A program made the position numbers and the translations under genes. Positions 24,384 to 32,368 of a stretch of 46,912 nt of DNA are shown in pieces (within the stretch, counting starts at the first letter, position 1; every line of letters begins with the position of its first letter). This stretch comes from Pacificimonas sp036351775. Its GTDB lineage: Bacteria; Pseudomonadota; Alphaproteobacteria; Sphingomonadales; Sphingomonadaceae. The notes beneath the pieces were generated by a model, which worked only from the letters and a program-made list of their open reading frames with translations, did not search any database and was not told where the DNA came from. Location: contig JAZBPX010000065.1 of assembly GCA_036351775.1 (NCBI GenBank), forward strand, positions 1-46,912. Reading direction: 5' to 3'.

Positions 24384-24728
24384 TCAGCCGTCGTCGCGGA
24401 GGGTCCAGAGATAGGCGACCAGCGCGTCGATGGACTCCTCGTCCAGTTCGAAGACCGGCATGTCCGGGTGGCCGACCTGGATGCCCTCCGCCAGCGATTC
24501 AGCGAGCATGTCGGGTGGGTAGCGGTTGGCGGCGTCGGCGAAGCTGGGTGCGTCCGGATGCGGCGACGTCCCGTCGTAGATCGAATGGCAGGACGCGCAG
24601 TACTGGGCGGCGAGGTCGCGGCCCTTGGCAGCCTGCGCCGCCTCCGACATCGGCGCGGCGCTCGTCACGCACGCGCCGGTCAGTAGCGCGGCCGCGCCGA
24701 CGAAAATCGATAGTCCAATGGCCCTCAT
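24384..24728 (-). CDS. Monoheme class I cytochrome c, lipoprotein type
   Basis: The 114-residue protein has a signal peptide with lipobox L-L-T-G-A-C, so the mature protein is probably anchored by lipid on the periplasmic side. The heme is attached at CASCH (about residues 44-48), and the axial methionine is likely in HPDMPVFEL. The C-terminal helix DALVAYLWTL is typical of small class I cytochromes. Donor and acceptor are unknown. The gene lies 9 bases downstream of the NlpD-like gene. A partial copy of its 3' end lies beyond its stop. Confidence 0.92.
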   Translation of the reverse strand: MRAIGLSIFVGAAALLTGACVTSAAPMSEAAQAAKGRDLAAQYCASCHSIYDGTSPHPDAPSFADAANRYPPDMLAESLAEGIQVGHPDMPVFELDEESIDALVAYLWTLRDDG

Positions 24729-24737
24729 GACACCCTC

Positions 24738-25742
24738 CTAGGCTGCGGGAAGAAACTTGCGCGGATCGAGCGGGCGCCGTCCTTGACGCAGCTCGAAATG
24801 AAGTTGCGGGCGGTCCACCGTACCGGTCTGGCCGACATCCGCAATGCGGTCGCCGCGGTTCACGCGGTCGCCGCGCTCGACGTAGAAGGCGTCGTTGTGC
24901 GCATAGGCGCTGACCCATTCCTCGTCATGCTTGATGAGGATGAGGTTGCCCCAGCCCTCGATGCCGTTCCCGGCGTAGATGACGGTGCCGGACGCGGCGG
25001 CGCGCACCGGCTGTCCGGCCGCCGCCGCGATGTTGATGCCGTCATTGTAGAGGCCGCCTGCCTTCGCGCCGAAGCCGGAAATGAGTCGGCCCTGCACCGG
25101 CCAGGCGAACCGCCCGTCGAAAGGCTCAATTTCGCGGGGCACGGTGGCCGTGGCGGTCTCCGCCGGTTCGCCGCCGGAGATGATATCGTCGATGTCGATG
25201 TCGAAGGCGGCCATGCGGGTTGGCGTATCGCTGTCCGGCATGCGGCGGTCCGGGACGTCGGCCCGCTGCGGCGGTGCGTCCTCGGGAAGAAGCAGTTTCT
25301 GGCCGACACGCAGGAGGAAGGGCGGCTTCAGGTCGTTCGCGGTGACGATCCGGTCCCAGTCGATGCGGTAGGCGAGCGCGATGGCGATGCCGGTCTCGCC
25401 CCGGTTGACGCTGTGATAACGGCCGCCGGGGATGCGCAGCACCTGCCCCGGAAAAATCGTGTAGGGCGGACTGAGGTCGTTCGCCGCCGCGATCCGCTCG
25501 ACACCGCTGCCAGTGCGCTCGGCGATGACCGACAGGCTGTCCCCTGCGCGCACGGTGTAGGCCTGTTCCTCGACCCGGCGGGCATCGGTGACGACCGCGC
25601 CGGGCTGCCAGCGTGCGCGCAGCGGCTGCGGGGCGGCGGGCGTGGTTTCGACGAGAGGCGGCTGATAGCGCGGCCGTTCCTGCGGCACACACGCGGCGAG
25701 AAACGCGGGAAGGAAGAGGGCAAAGGCGGCAAGACGGCGCAT
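24738..25742 (-). CDS. NlpD/EnvC-type LysM-LytM (M23) lipoprotein with degenerate active site
   Basis: The 334-residue protein has lipobox F-L-A-A-C at about residue 18. Two LysM modules follow (YTVRAGDSLSVIAERTG; YHSVNRGETGIAIALAY, with TANDLKPPFLLRVGQ), and then a C-terminal LytM/M23 domain. The M23 zinc motif HxxxD is replaced in GLYNDGINIAAA, and the HxH motif is PQLHFELR, keeping one histidine. These losses match NlpD and EnvC, which activate cell-wall amidases without being peptidases. The surE-nlpD order is classical. An upstream in-frame ATG at 25778 falls inside a palindromic repeat and was rejected. Confidence 0.92.
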   Translation of the reverse strand: MRRLAAFALFLPAFLAACVPQERPRYQPPLVETTPAAPQPLRARWQPGAVVTDARRVEEQAYTVRAGDSLSVIAERTGSGVERIAAANDLSPPYTIFPGQVLRIPGGRYHSVNRGETGIAIALAYRIDWDRIVTANDLKPPFLLRVGQKLLLPEDAPPQRADVPDRRMPDSDTPTRMAAFDIDIDDIISGGEPAETATATVPREIEPFDGRFAWPVQGRLISGFGAKAGGLYNDGINIAAAAGQPVRAAASGTVIYAGNGIEGWGNLILIKHDEEWVSAYAHNDAFYVERGDRVNRGDRIADVGQTGTVDRPQLHFELRQGRRPLDPRKFLPAA

Positions 25743-25773
25743 CGGCAGCGAGTCTACCTGCTTCTCCAGATTA

Positions 25774-25862
25774 GTCATCCCTGCGAAGGCAGGGATCCAT
25801 GTTGTGATGTTGGCGCCGGGTGCGACCTGCCCAGCGTGGATTCCCGCCTTCGCGGGAATGAC
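25774..25862. repeat. Family A palindromic element between surE and the NlpD-like gene
   Basis: GTCATCCCTGCGAAGGCAGG...CCCGCCTTCGCGGGAATGAC fills the gap in what is otherwise an operon. Its last base is the last base of the surE stop codon. It may set differential mRNA stability of the two halves, as REP elements do. Confidence 0.85.
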
Positions 25863-26641
25863 TATTTCTTCTCTGCGTTCAAACCCTTCAGCGCCCCGCG
25901 CAGGGTATCCATGGTGGGGTAATGCGTCAGGTCGAGGTGCAGGGGCGTCACCGAGACCGCGCCCGCGCGCATGGCCTTCAGGTCGGTTTCATGGCCCGGC
26001 TGCGGGCTTTCGCGACCGAGGCCGAACCAGAAATAGTCGAAGCCGCGCGTGTCCTGCCGCTGTTCGATGGCGGTCTGGCCGAGGTCGCGGAAGCCCTGCT
26101 CGGCCACCCGGACGCCCGTAACCTGATCCGGTCCCACGGGCGGGAAGTTGACGTTGAGCAGCACGCCCGGCTCCCAGTCCATGTCGATCAATGGGCGCAG
26201 GACCTTGGCTCCCCAGACCCGCGCCGTCTCGAACGCCTCGAGGGTCCGCATGTCGGCCATCGCCTGACTGAGCGCGATGGAGCGGATGCCGTAAAGCGTA
26301 CCCTCCATCGCCGCCGAAACCGTGCCGGAATAGGTCACGTCCTCGGCGAGGTTGGCGCCGCGATTGACGCCGGACAGGACGAGGTCCGGGCGGTTGTCCT
26401 TCATGACGTGGCCGAGCGCCATCATCACGCTGTCCGTGGGCGTGCCGACGACGGAAAAGCGCCGCTCCCCATGCTGGCGCAGCCGCACCGGCACGGTCAG
26501 GGTCAGCGAATGGCCCGCGCCCGACTGTTCCTCTGCAGGCGCGATGACCCAGACATCGTGCGACAGCTCGGCGGCGATGGCTTCGAGCACGTCGAGGCCG
26601 GGGGCATGGATGCCGTCGTCGTTTGTGATGAGAATACGGAT
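25862..26641 (-). CDS. surE: 5'/3'-nucleotidase SurE, probable ATC start
   Basis: SurE removes phosphate from nucleoside monophosphates and aids stationary-phase survival. From codon 2 the frame reads RILITNDDGIHAPGLDVLEA, where NDDG holds the metal-binding aspartates. Further on are the metal-site serine in EEQSGAGHS, GTPTDSVMMAL, LSGVNRGANLAEDVTYSGTV and AAMEG. The conserved initiator methionine of MRILxTNDDG is replaced by ATC at 26639-26641. No ATG, GTG or TTG lies upstream in frame, and the first one downstream (GTG at 26590) would delete the metal site. AAGGGA ends 8 bases before the ATC. An ATA overlapping the serS stop (ATAA) is a weaker alternative. With ATC the protein has 259 residues, close to E. 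coli SurE. Confidence 0.93.
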   Translation of the reverse strand: MRILITNDDGIHAPGLDVLEAIAAELSHDVWVIAPAEEQSGAGHSLTLTVPVRLRQHGERRFSVVGTPTDSVMMALGHVMKDNRPDLVLSGVNRGANLAEDVTYSGTVSAAMEGTLYGIRSIALSQAMADMRTLEAFETARVWGAKVLRPLIDMDWEPGVLLNVNFPPVGPDQVTGVRVAEQGFRDLGQTAIEQRQDTRGFDYFWFGLGRESPQPGHETDLKAMRAGAVSVTPLHLDLTHYPTMDTLRGALKGLNAEKK

Positions 26642-26646
26642 CGGCT

Positions 26647-27972
26647 TTATCCCTTCGCGCCGGTTGCCGGGACGGGCGGATAGTCCGCGTCCGCTTCGAA
26701 TGGTTCGAGCCGCGACAGCCCGCCCGCATAGGGTTTCAGCGCGTCGGGAATGAGAACGGACCCGTCCGTCTGCTGATAATGTTCAAGGACCGCGACGAGC
26801 GTCCGCCCGACCGCGAGGCCGGAGCCGTTCAGCGTGTGGACGAACTCCGGCTTCTTTGCGCCGTCGGGGCGGTAGCGGGCGTTCATCCGCCGCGCCTGGA
26901 AATCGCCGCAGTTGGAGACGGACGAAATCTCCCGGTAGGCCTGCTGCCCGGGCAGCCAGACTTCAAGGTCGTAGGTCTTTTTCGCGCTGAACCCCATATC
27001 CCCGGCGCTGAGCAGCATGACGCGGTAGTGCAGGCCGAGTTTCCGGAGGATGCTTTCGGCGGCGGCGAGCATCGCCTCATGCTCGCGCTCGGCATCCTCG
27101 GGCCGCGAAATGGCGACCATTTCCACCTTCTCGAACTGGTGCTGGCGAATCAGGCCCTTGGTATCGCGCCCGGCAGACCCCGCCTCCGACCGAAAACACG
27201 GCGTCAGCGCGCTCATCTTCAGGGGCAGGTAGCGGTCGTCGAGGATCCGGTCGCGCGCGATGTTGGTCAGGGAAACCTCGGCGGTCGAAATCAGCCAGCG
27301 GCCATCGGTGGTCTGAAACGCATCCTCGGCGAATTTCGGCAGCTGGCCGACGCCGTACATGGCCTCGTCCCGCACCAGCAGCGGCACGAAGGTCTCGCGG
27401 TAGCCATGCTCTTGCGATTGCACGTCCAGCATGAACTGGCCGATCATACGGTGCAGTTTTGCCAGCGGCGCATGCATGACGGCGAAGCGCGATCCGGCGA
27501 TGGCGGCGGACGCCTCCATGTCCATGCCGAGCGCGTCGATCAACTCGTCATGCGGTTTGGGATTGAAATCGAAAGCGGGCTTCTCGCCCCAGTCCTTCAC
27601 GAACTGGTTGTCGTCCTCGGTCAGCCCGTCCGGCACGTCGTCGGCCGGTATGTTGGGGAGGCCTGCAATCTGGCCCTCCAGCTCCGCCTTCAGCGTTCGC
27701 TCGCGCTCCTCCAGCTCCGGCAGGCGGGTTTTCAGCGCGCCCACTTCCGCCTTCAGCGCTTCGGCCTCTTCGCGGTACCCGGCAGCCATTTTCTGGCCGA
27801 TCAGCTTCGAGGCTTCGTTCCGCCGCGCCTGTCCAGCCTGCATTTCGGTCTGCACCTCGCGCAGCTGCGCGTCGGTGGCGACGATGCCCGGCGCGGCCGG
27901 CGCTACGCCCCGCCGTTTCAGGCCGCGGTCGAAGGCGCTGGGATCGTCGCGAATGAGTCGAATGTCGTGCAT
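26647..27972 (-). CDS. serS: Seryl-tRNA synthetase
   Basis: The 441-residue class II synthetase has the N-terminal coiled-coil arm (about residues 30-100, LREVQTEMQAG to LEERERTLKAEL) that grips the long variable arm of tRNA-Ser. Its catalytic domain has motif 2 PCFRSEAGSAG and motif 3 GLAVGRTLVAVLE; the TSE-type serine pocket is in ISTAEVSLTN. The ATG at 27972 precedes HDIRLIRDDP, the normal N-terminus; a longer open frame upstream is antisense to the next gene. Its stop is 5 bases before the surE start, giving a serS-surE-nlpD-cytochrome c transcript. Confidence 0.98.
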   Translation of the reverse strand: MHDIRLIRDDPSAFDRGLKRRGVAPAAPGIVATDAQLREVQTEMQAGQARRNEASKLIGQKMAAGYREEAEALKAEVGALKTRLPELEERERTLKAELEGQIAGLPNIPADDVPDGLTEDDNQFVKDWGEKPAFDFNPKPHDELIDALGMDMEASAAIAGSRFAVMHAPLAKLHRMIGQFMLDVQSQEHGYRETFVPLLVRDEAMYGVGQLPKFAEDAFQTTDGRWLISTAEVSLTNIARDRILDDRYLPLKMSALTPCFRSEAGSAGRDTKGLIRQHQFEKVEMVAISRPEDAEREHEAMLAAAESILRKLGLHYRVMLLSAGDMGFSAKKTYDLEVWLPGQQAYREISSVSNCGDFQARRMNARYRPDGAKKPEFVHTLNGSGLAVGRTLVAVLEHYQQTDGSVLIPDALKPYAGGLSRLEPFEADADYPPVPATGAKG

Positions 27973-28072
27973 GGCCCGCGCTTTTGAAGCGGGCACCGCG
28001 CGCGCGCAACCGGGCAGGCCCCTCGTCCGTTGAGCGTACAACAGAAAAACAGACCCGAAAGGCCACCGCTTC

Positions 28073-28513
28073 ATGCAACTCGACCACAAGACCCAGATCT
28101 GCGCGCTCGACGGCGAAAAGATGCTGATCCTCATCAACGAAGGCGATCACGACTATCCGAACCTGCAGGTCGTGCGGAAGGAGAAGCAGGAAAACCCCTC
28201 CGACATGGAGATGAGCGCCAATCGCCCCGGCCATGTAGGCGAAAGCGCGCGCCCCGGCGGCCACAGCTATGACGATACCGATTTCCACCAGCTGGCAGAG
28301 GACCGGTTCGCCAAGGACGCCGCCGACATCCTCTACAAGCGCGCCTTTCGCGGCGACGTGGACAAGCTGATCATCGTCGCCCCGCCCAACACGCTCGGCG
28401 AAATCCGCAAGAGCTATCACAAGGAGGTCGAGGACGTCCTGATCGGCGAAATCGACAAGGAGGCGACAAACCTGCCGCCAAACGAAATCGCGGAGATGGT
28501 GAAGGCGGCTTAA
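28073..28513 (+). CDS. Host attachment family protein (baeRF-like)
   Basis: The 146-residue protein has no signal peptide. It matches the 'required for attachment to host cells' family seen in Agrobacterium and other alphaproteobacteria: a short N-terminal strand with KMLILINEGD, a central acidic part FHQLAEDRFAKDAADIL, and DKLIIVAPPNTLGEIRKSYHK near the C-terminus. The fold is related to the bacterial archaeo-eukaryotic release factor (baeRF) group, so a ribosome- or RNA-linked role has been proposed; the adhesion name may mislead. It is divergent from serS, separated by 100 bases. The function here is unknown. Confidence 0.85.
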   Translation: MQLDHKTQICALDGEKMLILINEGDHDYPNLQVVRKEKQENPSDMEMSANRPGHVGESARPGGHSYDDTDFHQLAEDRFAKDAADILYKRAFRGDVDKLIIVAPPNTLGEIRKSYHKEVEDVLIGEIDKEATNLPPNEIAEMVKAA

Positions 28514-28565
28514 GGGGGCGGAGGCTTCAGGCCCCCACCTAACCCCGGCCTTCGCCGGGGCAGGC

Positions 28566-28622
28566 TCTCCCCCGCAAGCGGTGGAGGGACGCGCTAAACC
28601 CTCCACCGCTTCAGCGGGGGAG
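28566..28622. repeat. Family E inverted repeat
   Basis: CTCCCCCGCAAGCGGTGGAGGG faces CCCTCCACCGCTTCAGCGGGG across 10 bases, a long hairpin. A smaller CCCCGGCCTTCGCCGGGG hairpin lies just before it at 28542-28559. It fills the gap between the host-attachment gene and the ABC gene and may be a transcript end. Confidence 0.8.
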
Positions 28623-28767
28623 GTGGCCGAGCGGCGAAGCCGCGATGGTCGGAGGGGGCCTGCCGCGAAAGCCTGCCCGGCCAAGGCCAGGGTCAGTAGG
28701 CGCCTGTCGTCGCGAGGCCCCTACACCGCCTTTACCCCCACCGCGCGCGCCGCTACGCCCGCCCGTC

Positions 28768-29727
28768 ATGACCAGCCCCGCCCCCGCGTCCCCTCAGGCC
28801 GCCATCCAGATCCGCGACCTGCGCAAGGTCTATGCCGATGGCAAAGAGGCGCTGAAGGGCGTCAGCTTCGATGTGCCGCGCGGGTCGATCTTCGGCCTGC
28901 TCGGTCCGAACGGCGCCGGGAAATCGACGCTGATCAACATCCTTGCGGGGCTGGTGAACAAGACCAGCGGTTCGGCGGAGATCTGGGGCTTCGACATCAC
29001 GAAGGACCCGCGGAACGCCAAGCGCGCCATCGGCATCGTGCCGCAGGAGGTGCTGTTCGACGCCTTTTTCACGCCGCGCGAGACGATGGAGCTGCAGGCC
29101 GGGATGTACGGCATCGCGCGGCGCGACCGGCGGACCATGGAGATCCTGCGCGCGGTGCGGCTGGACGACAAGGCCGACGCCTACTCCCGTACCCTGTCGG
29201 GCGGCATGAAGCGCCGCCTGCTGATCGCGAAGGCATTGGTGCACGACCCGCCCATCCTGATCCTCGACGAGCCCACCGCGGGCGTCGATATCGAGCTGCG
29301 CCAGCAATTGTGGACCTATGTGCGCGAAATGCATGCGCGCGGCACCACCATCGTCCTCACCACCCATTATCTTGAGGAGGCCGAGGAGCTGTGCGACCGC
29401 ATCGCGATCATCAACCACGGCGAAGTCGTCGCCAATGACGAGACCGGCAAACTGCTCGACCAGGCGCGGGAGAAGATCCTGATCGCCGTCGTCGACCGCG
29501 ACCTGACCGCGGTGCCAGAGGGCCTGCCGGTGCTGAAGGCGGAGCTCCGCGGCACGCGCGAACTCGTGCTGACCTACGACCGCACGGAGATCGGGGCAGG
29601 ACGCCTGCTGGCAGCCATCAGCGAGAAGGGCCTGACCGTCGAGGATGTGACGACGCGGGAAGCAGACCTTGAGGACGTGTTCCTCAACCTGACCTCGCGC
29701 GGGGCGCTGGAGACGGCGGATGGGTAA
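28768..29727 (+). CDS. ABC transporter ATP-binding protein
   Basis: A 319-residue ATPase with all nucleotide-binding motifs: Walker A GPNGAGKS, Q-loop VPQEVLF, signature LSGGMKRRL, Walker B ILILDEPTAG and the switch histidine in TTHYLEEAE. The C-terminal extension of about 90 residues (ELVLTYDRTEIG to LEDVFLNLT) matches ABC-2 type exporters of the NodI/DrrA/YadG group. No permease gene follows: the next gene is nadB after a repeat-filled gap. So it is either an orphan ATPase or works with a membrane partner encoded elsewhere. The ATG at 28768 has no clear Shine-Dalgarno sequence. Confidence 0.94.
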   Translation: MTSPAPASPQAAIQIRDLRKVYADGKEALKGVSFDVPRGSIFGLLGPNGAGKSTLINILAGLVNKTSGSAEIWGFDITKDPRNAKRAIGIVPQEVLFDAFFTPRETMELQAGMYGIARRDRRTMEILRAVRLDDKADAYSRTLSGGMKRRLLIAKALVHDPPILILDEPTAGVDIELRQQLWTYVREMHARGTTIVLTTHYLEEAEELCDRIAIINHGEVVANDETGKLLDQAREKILIAVVDRDLTAVPEGLPVLKAELRGTRELVLTYDRTEIGAGRLLAAISEKGLTVEDVTTREADLEDVFLNLTSRGALETADG

Positions 29728-29753
29728 GGGCTTCCGGGCCGACGTTCGGTGGG

Positions 29754-29866
29754 TGACCCTTCGACCCCGGACCGGTGTCCGGGGCAGGCAGGCTCAGGGT
29801 GAGCGGAGAGAGGCGTGGCAGCGGCACACCCAACTCCCGCTCATGCTGAGCCTGTCGAAGCATCAC
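29754..29866. repeat. Family D palindromic element
   Basis: GTGACCCTTCGACCCCGGAC with an inner CCCCGGA/TCCGGGG hairpin (29765-29784), then CTCAGGGTGAGCGG, facing CCGCTCATGCTGAGCCTGTC and GAAGCATCAC. The inner hairpin plus CAGGC is the unit found inside the GST gene. Confidence 0.82.
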
Positions 29867-29889
29867 AGGGCGGCACTGCCCCAAAACCT

Positions 29890-29986
29890 GTCATTCCCGC
29901 GCACGCGGGAATCCAGCGGCGCTCGCGTAAACGGGGGCCCGGCTTCGCCCTCGCCAGGACTGGATTCCCGCATGCGCGGGAATGAC
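29890..29986. repeat. Family A palindromic element
   Basis: GTCATTCCCGCGCACGCGGG...CCCGCATGCGCGGGAATGAC, ending 37 bases before the nadB start. With the family D unit it fills the gap between the ABC ATPase and nadB genes. Confidence 0.85.
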
Positions 29987-30023
29987 GGTCAGGAAAGGGC
30001 TGGCACGCGTAGGGAGGCCCCCC

Positions 30024-31664
30024 ATGACTAGCACGGCCCCTATGACCTTCGATGTCGTCATCGTCGGCTCCGGCGCGGCGGGGCTGACCTGTGCGCTCAA
30101 TCTTGCCAAGTCCATGAAGGTCGCGGTCCTGTCGAAGGGCGACATTTCCTCCGGCTCGACGGCTTGGGCGCAGGGCGGCATTGCGGCGGTTCTTGAACCC
30201 GGTGACACCTTCGAAAGCCACATCGCCGACACGATGGACGCGGGCGCGGGGCTGAACGACAGGGAAACCGTCGAGTTCGTCGTGGAGAACGCGCCGCCCG
30301 CCATCGAAAGGCTGGCGGAACTGGGCGTCCCCTTCAACCCCGGCGAAACCGTGTCCGAACGCTGGCATCTGACGCGGGAGGGCGGCCATTCGGCGCGCCG
30401 CATCGTCCATGTCGACGACGCGACCGGCTGGGCGGTGCAGGAGGCGCTGGAGCGCGCCGCCGCCGACAATCCAAACATCACGCTGCTCGCCGATTTCGTC
30501 GCCGTCGATCTGATCACTGAAAGGCATGTCGCGGGTAAGGGCGCGGCGAAGGGCGTGCGCGGCATTTACGCGCTGCGCCGGGGCAAGCGCCGGGTGGAGC
30601 GGATCGTCGGCCGCGCGACCGTGCTGGCCACCGGGGGCGCGAGCCGGGTCTATCTCTATTCCACCAATCCGGGCGGTTCGACCGGCGACGGCATCGCGAT
30701 GGCGTGGCGCGCCGGCGCCCGCGTCGCGAACATGGAATTCAACCAGTTTCACCCGACCTGCCTCTACCATCCGGCGGTAAGGAACTTCCTTATTACCGAG
30801 GCAATGCGCGGAGAAGGCGCGCATTTGCGCCTGCCGGTCAAGGACGAGGCGACCGGCGCGATCACGGCGGGCGAGCGCTTCATGGGCCGCTTCGACGAGC
30901 GCGAGGAACTCGCCCCGCGCGATATCGTCGCCCGCGCCATCGACCATGAAATGAAGCGGCTGGGCGCTGAACATGTGTTCCTCGACGCGCGTCATCTGGG
31001 AAAGGATTTCGTGGAGGATCATTTCCCCACGATTACCACGCGCCTGCGCCAGCTGGGCATCGATCCCGCCACCCAGCCCATCCCCGTCGTCCCCGCCGCG
31101 CATTACAGCTGCGGCGGCGTCATGGTGGACAAGCGCGGCCGCGCTGACCTGCCGCGTCTTTATGCGATCGGCGAGGTGACGATGTCGGGCCTGCACGGCG
31201 CGAACCGCATGGCGTCGAACTCGCTCCTCGAATGCCTCGTCTACGGACAGGCGGCGGCGGACGATATTCTCGCCAGTGACTTGCCAGAGCCCGAGGGCGA
31301 AAAGGTCCGGCCCTGGGACGAAAGCCGCGTGACCGACGCCGACGAACTCGTTGTCATCAGCCATAACTGGGCGGAACTGCGCCGCTTCATGTGGGACTAT
31401 GTCGGCATCGTGCGCACCGACAAGCGCCTCGACCGCGCCCGCCACCGCGCCGCGCTCCTCGCCAGCGAAATCGAGGAATTCTACGGCAATTTCCGCGTGA
31501 CGCCCGACCTCGTGGAGCTGCGCAACCTCGTCGCCGTCGCCGAACTGATCATCAAGTCGGCGAAACTCCGCCGCGAAAGCCGCGGCCTGCACTTCAACAG
31601 CGATGTGCCCGAAACCCTGCCCGTGGCCGCCGACACCATCCTCTCGAACAAGCGCACACGGTAG
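30024..31664 (+). CDS. nadB: L-aspartate oxidase
   Basis: The 546-residue flavoprotein makes iminoaspartate from aspartate, the first step of NAD synthesis. It has the FAD motif VIVGSGAAGLTCAL, SSGSTAWAQGGIAAV, the active-site HPT region EFNQFHPTCLY, the arginine-containing FLITEAMRGEGA, HYSCGGV and HGANRMASNSLLE, and a C-terminal helical domain (LRRFMWDYVGIVR). These separate it from fumarate/succinate dehydrogenase flavoproteins. nadA and nadC are not in the window. AGGGAGG precedes the ATG. Confidence 0.96.
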   Translation: MTSTAPMTFDVVIVGSGAAGLTCALNLAKSMKVAVLSKGDISSGSTAWAQGGIAAVLEPGDTFESHIADTMDAGAGLNDRETVEFVVENAPPAIERLAELGVPFNPGETVSERWHLTREGGHSARRIVHVDDATGWAVQEALERAAADNPNITLLADFVAVDLITERHVAGKGAAKGVRGIYALRRGKRRVERIVGRATVLATGGASRVYLYSTNPGGSTGDGIAMAWRAGARVANMEFNQFHPTCLYHPAVRNFLITEAMRGEGAHLRLPVKDEATGAITAGERFMGRFDEREELAPRDIVARAIDHEMKRLGAEHVFLDARHLGKDFVEDHFPTITTRLRQLGIDPATQPIPVVPAAHYSCGGVMVDKRGRADLPRLYAIGEVTMSGLHGANRMASNSLLECLVYGQAAADDILASDLPEPEGEKVRPWDESRVTDADELVVISHNWAELRRFMWDYVGIVRTDKRLDRARHRAALLASEIEEFYGNFRVTPDLVELRNLVAVAELIIKSAKLRRESRGLHFNSDVPETLPVAADTILSNKRTR

Positions 31665-31680
31665 GGGCCTGTGCGGCCCC
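31664..31680 (+). terminator. Possible hairpin at the nadB stop codon
   Basis: GGGGCC-TGTGC-GGCCCC, a perfect 6-base stem whose first base is the last base of the nadB stop codon. No T-run follows, so it is at best a weak or factor-assisted terminator. Confidence 0.35.
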
Positions 31681-31731
31681 GCCCCGCACGCTCGTCCGCA
31701 GCCCTCCCAGTCACAGCCACCCTGTCACCCT

Positions 31732-31829
31732 GTTACCCTGAACTTGTTTCAGGACCCACGCCATTTCGTCTGCCTCGCCGCCCCTTCGCCAAGGTCGCGG
31801 TGTGGGTCCTGAAACAAGTTCAGGATGAC
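31732..31829. repeat. Family C palindromic element
   Basis: GTTACCCTGAACTTGTTTCA...TGAAACAAGTTCAGGATGAC with inner GGACCCAC/GTGGGTCC arms, between the convergent ends of nadB and the small membrane protein gene. Confidence 0.85.
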
Positions 31830-31867
31830 AAGGCTTGCGGCTACGACAAGGGAATGAGCCGCCGCCG

Positions 31868-32215
31868 CTACGGCACCATCAGGATCACCCCCATCACGCC
31901 GACCATCGCCAGCGCCACGAAGGCCAGGAAGCCGGGGTGGAAGTGGCCCGAAACCCCGCGCTCCGGAAAGTCGGGCAGGCGCGATTCGACCAGGCGGTCG
32001 TTCAGCTCGACCACGCCGAGGCGAAACCCGCGCGTGCCCCTCAAAGCATAAATCTCCGTCCCGCGCTGTTTCTGCACGGGGTAGAGCGCCTCGGGGTTGA
32101 TGCTCTTCGGCGAGCCCCGGTCCGGCGACAGGACAAGGCTGCCGCCCTGCGCGCTGACGGCGACGCCCTGCTTCGTCCCGCTATCGGGATCGTACATCCA
32201 GCCCTTGCAGCCCAT
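31868..32215 (-). CDS. Small protein with one C-terminal membrane segment
   Basis: The 115-residue protein has a soluble N-terminal part of about 90 residues rich in short strands (MYDPDSGTKQGVAVSAQGG, SLVLSPDRG, GTEIYALRGTRGFRLG) and one C-terminal transmembrane helix (GFLAFVALAMVGVMGVILMV). The N-terminal part loosely recalls the small beta domain found in front of some bacterial M48 peptidases, but no peptidase follows and I do not claim homology. It is convergent with nadB and divergent from thrS. Codon usage fits the genome, so it is probably a real gene. Function unknown. Confidence 0.68.
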   Translation of the reverse strand: MGCKGWMYDPDSGTKQGVAVSAQGGSLVLSPDRGSPKSINPEALYPVQKQRGTEIYALRGTRGFRLGVVELNDRLVESRLPDFPERGVSGHFHPGFLAFVALAMVGVMGVILMVP

Positions 32216-32368
32216 TGCTCGCTTACCTGCCTGGTTCGAAGTCTCCTCGATCCGCCGCAGAGACTGGCCGAAAAGTAGCTAACGAACGGTTAAGCCGGGC
32301 GCGTCCGCCCCCCGATTCGCGCCAAACGGCTTGCTGCGGTGCGGCAGGCGGGCCATATCGCCGCCGCT

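Noticed and set aside
25743..25778. ATG at 25778 as the start of the NlpD-like gene
   Set aside because: That codon lies inside a palindromic repeat, and the lipoprotein signal begins at the ATG at 25742.
26590..26590. GTG at 26588-26590 as the start of surE
   Set aside because: It would delete the NDDG metal-binding motif on which the enzyme depends.
28073..28513. Host-attachment protein as a surface adhesin
   Set aside because: It has no export signal or membrane segment; the family name comes from a mutant phenotype and the fold points to a cytosolic role.
29841..31592. 583-codon minus-strand open frame opposite nadB, and a similar 402-codon one opposite serS (26779-27987)
   Set aside because: Both are antisense shadows of full-length, motif-complete enzymes.
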